This document shows, piece after piece, positions 35,885 to 40,339 of a DNA stretch of 40,339 nucleotides. Made by a program: the position numbers and the translations under genes. Each line of letters opens with the position of its first letter. Within the stretch, counting starts at the first letter, position 1. This DNA is from a virus. The notes beneath the pieces were generated by a model that saw nothing but the letters and a program-made list of their open reading frames with translations, ran no database searches and was not told the DNA's origin. Where the stretch lies: positions 1-40,339 of the IMG/VR virus record IMGVR_UViG_3300008263_000003; one strand, given 5' to 3'.

Positions 35885-38800
35885 CTACCCCTCGAACGAG
35901 CGCAGGTAACCGCCAGACATCGGATTGCAGTGGTAAGCGAGGTACTGGAGCCTCCAGCGTGAGCCGTTGAAAAGACCCGAAGACGTTGTGATTTGAATGC
36001 TGATACCCTGGGACTCGTGATTGAGTTTCGTAAACACGATTTGGCTAAATATCTGGCACATGCCTCGGCTGTTGTCGGAAATGGTCGACGTTCTGTCGGT
36101 TGAATCTGTGCCCTGGTTCGAGCGCCATTTAAGCGTGATGGTTTGCGTTGTCGCTGGGAGCAAGTCACGCACGTCATACGCATGGTGGCAGTGAATAAAA
36201 CGCCACCATGACTGCATGGATGGGGCGTAATAGCTTGTCAGCATGTTGAAGCTAAAGCCGTGTGTCGACTCGATGAAAACAGGAAATTCCCACGTCCCCG
36301 TGGCGTCGTATGCTGTCTGTGGGTCGCCTGTAAGAGACAAAAGAGCAGCAGGCGTGCTGATGTCGATGTAGGTCGATGTGTCTGAACCTACAATCGTGAA
36401 GATTCCCGAGCACGAAAGGCCGTTGCCTGTCCATCTGCTCATCTGCGGGATGGTGACGCTTCCCGTTGTCGGAAGAGTCAAGCTTCTTGTTGTGTCAGCC
36501 CTGAACGTGAGCCTTCGGGTTGTTGCCGTTGGAGAGGTGACAGTCTGTACCATGAGGTAACGAGTGACACGCAAGTCGCCATTGTTCACGAAGTCGTCCA
36601 TGAACATAGGGCGCTGAATGCCGGTCGAAGAATCCCGAACAGACAGAAGGATGCGTAAGCCTCCCGCTGTTTCTGTGGTCACAGAGCGATTGTAGACAGC
36701 CTGGATGGTTTGAGAGTGGTCGATGAACAGTGAGTCGAATTGCCAGATATGGAACGACTCCGCTCGTCTGTTGTAAGCAAGGGCTTTTTGAACTCCTGCC
36801 TTAGAAACGTAGAACCAAATGACCTCGAATGTTCTTGGATTGTAGACAGCATGCATTCTGTCTGCTTTTTGCGGGTCTGCGTCCTTCTCAAGGAACGGGA
36901 TGATATCAAGGGACCAATCTTTCGAAGGAAGGCTGTTCCCCTCATCTCGAAAGAGACCTTGAGGGCCCCACCAGTAAAGCACGCCATCTGCGTTGACTGC
37001 GGAGCGTCCTGAGTAGGAAGTCGAGGAGGTCCAGATATCGAGGCTGAAGTCTGAACCAGGACGAGGGAACGTTGCTACAGTGTCAGAAGACACGCGCACA
37101 GCCACATCTTGAAAGAACCCATCCCCCTTGAACCTGCCAATGTAGACAGCCTCTGTGGTGAAGATGACAAGCCTCGAATCCTGGTTTGCCTGTCCTGGAT
37201 AGGCGTGCGGAATCATGCCCAGGTAAGAGCCCTTGGAGAGAGAAACGGCATTGAGAACTGGGTACGTAAAGACGTCGTTCTTGTTCGAGTAAACAAGGTT
37301 GTTTTTCGACATCCAGAAGGCGTGCCCAAGGAAGTTCTGCACGTCGAAATATTGGTCTGTCGGAAGAGAGGACGAGTCTCTGAAGCCTCCTGGCTGTGGC
37401 CCAGGAAGGCCCGCAATAGGCCTCTCCCCGAGTCGCACGTAAGGAAGCTCGCCGTTGAATCTGTAAGACGAAGACTCAAGCTCACCACAGGGAAGCCATT
37501 CGAATGTTCCGATTTCCCGATAGTAGAACTTGAACACAAGGGCGTTGAAGTTTTTCGAGCTTCCGTCTGTGGCATCCGTGTTTCCTTGGATGCCTGCTTG
37601 TTCGCACGAGAAGGGGCAGCCGCCAGACAGGGTGCCTGTCGTGGGTTTGCGATAGATGGTCATGTAAATGTTGTCGACAGCGGGCATTCTGACCTTTGCA
37701 GGCGTGCCTACGTTCGACTCAACACCCGTCGACTTGTCGAAGATGGAGTATGCAAACTCGTACGACGTGCTTGTTCGGAATATGCCCGTACCAGCAGCCC
37801 CGTAGGTGAAATGCAAAGCGCCATCTGCTGCTCCGACGTCTGCTGAAAGCCCCGTTCCGCTTCCGTAGTCGAAACCTGCGAAGTAGTCCCAGCACGTCGA
37901 GACGCTCTTGTTCGAACCTAGTCCTGTTTCGATAAGAAGGGGCCTGGATGCGCCTACTGCGCCATTTCCCTCTCGTGTCGTCTTATCCCTAGGCTGGATA
38001 TACAAAGACGTCGGGTCAGCCCATTGGACGTAGCTATTCGCAGAACCACTTGCAAACGTTGTTACTGGAAGCTCTTCATCCTTGATGATTCCAATGATAG
38101 GCTTTTCAGCCGCAACGCAAATAGCGTGGTATTTCGACGCCATCGTAAACGGAGAGCCTTGCACGTTGTAGAAACAAGTACCATCCGCAAACGTCCCGGC
38201 GGTTGTGGAAACCGTAGTCGGAGACAGAGATCCAAGGGAGAAGTCAAGGCACCTGTAGTCATCTGTCGTTGTATATGGCACAGGAGAGCCGACAATGGAG
38301 GACTTCAAGTTGACGTTTGGGAAGTTCCAGACCTTCCACGTCTTCCATATGCCCCCACTGACTGCCGTAACATACACGTTGATGGTCGAGTTCTTCTCGG
38401 GAAGGTTTTTGTAGATAAGCGTGCGAGGTATCTTGTAATCATACCCAACAGCACCACTGACTGTGGTGGTTCCCGCGACCGTAAAAAGGTCGTTTCTAAA
38501 CGTCACGATGCCGCAAGGGTATTCTCCGTTGTCCACGGAGAAGTTTGCGAACTTGATGAAGTTAGGGGTCGTTGTTTTGAACTGCGCGAGCGTTCCGCAT
38601 TGCGCCTGCTGCGTCGCAAGAGTGTTCGAGTTGCCAACGCGGTGAACCTGAAGCTGACTTGCGGTCACAAAAGAGTTGGTTGTGATTTCCGCGTCAAGGC
38701 CGCCCTTCCAGATAGCACCCTGTGCCAAGAGACCGACATCCCAGCTTACATAGTTTTGAACACTGGAACCTGCGTAGAAGTTGAACAGGTTGTAACCATA

Positions 38801-39226
38801 AACCGAGTTAAACTCTGCGCCAAGATGGACGTAGACGGTCGTCGACTTGAGCTCGTTTTGAGCTTCCGTGAGCTCATCAATGGCCTTGGGCGCCGATATC
38901 TGGAACGAAACCGTGCCGTAGTATTTCTTTCTGTCGCGGCTCACAGAGAAGTTTGGCGTCTGTTGGGCTGATGTGCGCTCACCATAAATCAGGTTTGTAA
39001 GGTACCTGCTTCCGTTTATCTGAGCGCCCGTAATCTTGTCGGCAAGGTTCCCGATGACAGGCTCCATGCCATAACGAGGGCCGACACCTTGCACCTTCTC
39101 GACAGAAACGTTGACCGTGCCCTCTTCAAACGAAAGCACGGGGTGCAACGAGCGGTAGTGGAAGTCTAACCCCGAGTCGATTTGCTCTTCGGGAACTTCC
39201 AAGACGACAAGCTTATCAGAGTTCAA
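35885..39226 (-). CDS. Tail nozzle/stabilisation-like protein, 1113 aa
   Basis: This very long beta-rich protein starts MNSDKLVVLEVPEEQIDSGL. The middle and C-terminal half show a propeller-like set of strands: YAYSIFDKS-like repeats and DQYFDVQNFLGHAFWMSKNN, then VYIGRFKGDGFFQDVAVRVS and GVLYWWGPQGLFRDEGNSLP. Such proteins close the lower end of podovirus tails (P22 gp10-like and T7 gp12-like nozzles). At over 1100 residues it is larger than these, so it may include extra domains that replace separate tail proteins. It is followed by the ejection-type genes. Confidence 0.72.
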   Translation of the reverse strand: MNSDKLVVLEVPEEQIDSGLDFHYRSLHPVLSFEEGTVNVSVEKVQGVGPRYGMEPVIGNLADKITGAQINGSRYLTNLIYGERTSAQQTPNFSVSRDRKKYYGTVSFQISAPKAIDELTEAQNELKSTTVYVHLGAEFNSVYGYNLFNFYAGSSVQNYVSWDVGLLAQGAIWKGGLDAEITTNSFVTASQLQVHRVGNSNTLATQQAQCGTLAQFKTTTPNFIKFANFSVDNGEYPCGIVTFRNDLFTVAGTTTVSGAVGYDYKIPRTLIYKNLPEKNSTINVYVTAVSGGIWKTWKVWNFPNVNLKSSIVGSPVPYTTTDDYRCLDFSLGSLSPTTVSTTAGTFADGTCFYNVQGSPFTMASKYHAICVAAEKPIIGIIKDEELPVTTFASGSANSYVQWADPTSLYIQPRDKTTREGNGAVGASRPLLIETGLGSNKSVSTCWDYFAGFDYGSGTGLSADVGAADGALHFTYGAAGTGIFRTSTSYEFAYSIFDKSTGVESNVGTPAKVRMPAVDNIYMTIYRKPTTGTLSGGCPFSCEQAGIQGNTDATDGSSKNFNALVFKFYYREIGTFEWLPCGELESSSYRFNGELPYVRLGERPIAGLPGPQPGGFRDSSSLPTDQYFDVQNFLGHAFWMSKNNLVYSNKNDVFTYPVLNAVSLSKGSYLGMIPHAYPGQANQDSRLVIFTTEAVYIGRFKGDGFFQDVAVRVSSDTVATFPRPGSDFSLDIWTSSTSYSGRSAVNADGVLYWWGPQGLFRDEGNSLPSKDWSLDIIPFLEKDADPQKADRMHAVYNPRTFEVIWFYVSKAGVQKALAYNRRAESFHIWQFDSLFIDHSQTIQAVYNRSVTTETAGGLRILLSVRDSSTGIQRPMFMDDFVNNGDLRVTRYLMVQTVTSPTATTRRLTFRADTTRSLTLPTTGSVTIPQMSRWTGNGLSCSGIFTIVGSDTSTYIDISTPAALLSLTGDPQTAYDATGTWEFPVFIESTHGFSFNMLTSYYAPSMQSWWRFIHCHHAYDVRDLLPATTQTITLKWRSNQGTDSTDRTSTISDNSRGMCQIFSQIVFTKLNHESQGISIQITTSSGLFNGSRWRLQYLAYHCNPMSGGYLRSFEG

Positions 39227-39268
39227 GGCAGCGCCCTCCAGTCATGAATGACCAAAGGCTACCACGCA

Positions 39269-39979
39269 TCATCGACCGAGCTGGAGGCCCTTCTGCTCGA
39301 TTTTGTCCATCATGCCCGAGAACTGGTCGACGACGGCGCGCATCTTCTCTGCTTCCTCGGATTCCTGTTCTGCGAGGTAGTAGGCAGCGAGATACTCCGA
39401 AGGCGAAGGGACGTAAGAGCCTCGGTTAGACTCCCTGTCCTTCTGGCGCTGGTCTTTGAGTGCTGCAACCATCTTCTTTGCCGCACGCACGCACCTGTGG
39501 TGGGAAATCTTGATGGCTCTATCGTGAGCCTCCTTTGCCTGCTTGCGCTCTTCGAGAAGGAGTTGCTCGGCAGCCCCGTCTCCGCTTGCAAGAGACGCCA
39601 CAAGCATCCCTTGAACATCGGAGCGCAGAGGGATGGCTGCAACGCCATAGCAATCCGTTTCGGTGTGAATACGGAACTCTTCGTCAAGCTGCTGGCCGAT
39701 GTCGTCGCCTGTGAGATAAACGGCAAGGTTCTTGTCATCGAGGTTCACAGGGCGGTTGAGGCGCATGTGGTACGCGCCCACAGAGCGGGGAATCTCGAAG
39801 CGCATCTGCTCATCTTCAACAATGCGTGTAGGATTCTGAAGAAGCTCTGTTTGCTTGACGCGCTTCTCCTTTGGCTTTCCATGCTCATCCAGGACGGGCT
39901 GACCCTTCTCGTCGAGAACAGGCACCCAGAACGAGGGGAGGAATATTTTGATGAGAGGCGAGAAGCAGCCGATAATCAT
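39269..39979 (-). CDS. Unknown late protein, 236 aa
   Basis: MIIGCFSPLIKIFLPSFWVP starts with a hydrophobic/aromatic segment that could insert into a membrane. A hinge with repeats of VLDEKGQP and VLDEHGKP follows. The middle is mixed (YHMRLNRPVNLDDKNLAVYL, then HTETDCYGVAAIPLRSDVQG). The C-terminal part is helical and charged (EQLLLEERKQAKEAHDRAIK, then SEEAEKMRAVVDQFSGMM). I know no family. It starts directly after the upstream stop (39980) with AAAGGA nearby. Position before the nozzle gene suggests a tail-adaptor or head-completion protein. Confidence 0.7.
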   Translation of the reverse strand: MIIGCFSPLIKIFLPSFWVPVLDEKGQPVLDEHGKPKEKRVKQTELLQNPTRIVEDEQMRFEIPRSVGAYHMRLNRPVNLDDKNLAVYLTGDDIGQQLDEEFRIHTETDCYGVAAIPLRSDVQGMLVASLASGDGAAEQLLLEERKQAKEAHDRAIKISHHRCVRAAKKMVAALKDQRQKDRESNRGSYVPSPSEYLAAYYLAEQESEEAEKMRAVVDQFSGMMDKIEQKGLQLGR

Positions 39980-40339
39980 TCACAGGTCCTTTAGCTTCCA
40001 GGGCCGTTCCGCGTGGATTTTCCGGCCAATGTTTTCGAGGTCGAACGCTGCCGGACCTATCCGACGGGCGCGCTCCATCAAGTCTTCATTCTTAGAAAGT
40101 TCTTTACCAAGCTGCATGATACGCTCGGCCTTCTCATTCTCATAATACGCGCGTGTGGACTCTCTTTCGATTCTCTCGGCCTCGTCCTTTTCCCAGAACG
40201 CCTTGGTGCGCGGGTCGATTTGCCAGAGATAGCGGCGGATAAAGCCTTCGGATATTTCGACGTTCCGGAGCTTGGTGAGAACGTACTTCCAGCGAGTTAA
40301 CGAAGGGACTACAGGAGAGCGGTAGAACTCGCGGATGGC
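39980..40339 (-). CDS. Late-operon protein of unknown function, 3' part (gene crosses the join)
   Basis: This is the C-terminal part of the 153-residue protein that starts at 216 on the far side of the join. The repeated 114 bases (40226-40339) encode the same residues as 1-114. The end of the protein is helical and basic (ENEKAERIMQLGKELSKNED, then RIGPAAFDLENIGRKIHAER). The stop is next to the start of the 236-residue gene. Continuous translation across the join confirms that the genome closes there. No family is recognised. Confidence 0.85.
   Translation of the reverse strand, partial: AIREFYRSPVVPSLTRWKYVLTKLRNVEISEGFIRRYLWQIDPRTKAFWEKDEAERIERESTRAYYENEKAERIMQLGKELSKNEDLMERARRIGPAAFDLENIGRKIHAERPWKLKDL
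40226..40339. repeat. Terminal direct repeat, right copy (circular join)
   Basis: Exact second copy of bases 1-114. See the left copy for interpretation. Removing one copy gives a circle of 40,225 bp with every gene intact. Confidence 0.95.

Overview
The window is the complete, circularly closed genome of a tailed double-stranded DNA phage, probably with a short (podovirus-like) tail. The first 114 bases recur exactly as the last 114 bases (40226-40339). One 153-codon gene reads in frame across that join, so the unique circle is about 40,225 bp. The phage identification rests on a terminase large subunit with its ATPase and nuclease motifs, an HK97-type major capsid protein, a large portal, a head-tail adaptor, a 1113-residue beta-rich nozzle-like protein, three long ejection-type proteins and an endolysin. 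I see no tape measure, major tail tube or contractile sheath. I also see no integrase, tRNA, DNA polymerase or RNA polymerase. The host is unknown. The lysozyme-type endolysin and an Acb2-like protein would suit a Gram-negative host, but that is inference.

Layout. (1) One very long minus-strand late block runs from the capsid gene (start 7942) down to position 1, through the join, and on from 40339 to 21609. It carries about 33 tightly packed genes. The order is capsid, two small proteins, five glycine-zipper proteins, two helical proteins, terminase, adaptor, a Rha-like regulator, two unknown proteins, nozzle, three ejection-type proteins with one small protein, two related decoration-like proteins, portal, tail/appendage proteins, the large fibre-like protein, and four small membrane or helical proteins. 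(2) A lone plus-strand gene (7977-8333) is a small-terminase candidate and diverges from the capsid gene. (3) A minus-strand replication/recombination block (13151 to 8320) encodes a RecA-like ATPase, a DUF669-type protein, an SF2 helicase, a VRR-NUC nuclease and small proteins. (4) A divergent control region lies at 13152-13333. (5) A plus-strand block (13334-21548) encodes a DUF3987-like helicase/primase protein. After an iteron-rich putative replication origin (14640-15045) come small regulators, the Acb2-like protein, a three-domain endolysin, very small membrane proteins, an HNH-AP2 homing endonuclease and small accessory genes. The plus block and the late block converge at about 21550-21610.

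How it works together (inference). The divergent region fires the two early/middle blocks left and right. The ATPase, DUF669, helicase and VRR-NUC set handles recombination and replication with the DUF3987-like helicase next to the origin. The late block makes heads, packages DNA and builds the tail. Lysis functions are split between the plus block (endolysin and small membrane proteins) and the end of the late block (membrane/coiled-coil proteins).

The points most worth a second look are these: the run of five glycine-zipper proteins between capsid and terminase; the iteron cluster with 11-bp phasing and a 16-bp perfect hairpin; the Acb2-like gene beside the endolysin; a promoter-like motif shared by two opposite-strand units; a homing endonuclease fused into a small phage gene; and tandem paralogous structural genes followed by a strong intercistronic hairpin. 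Functions assigned from family resemblance were read by eye and were not confirmed by database search.
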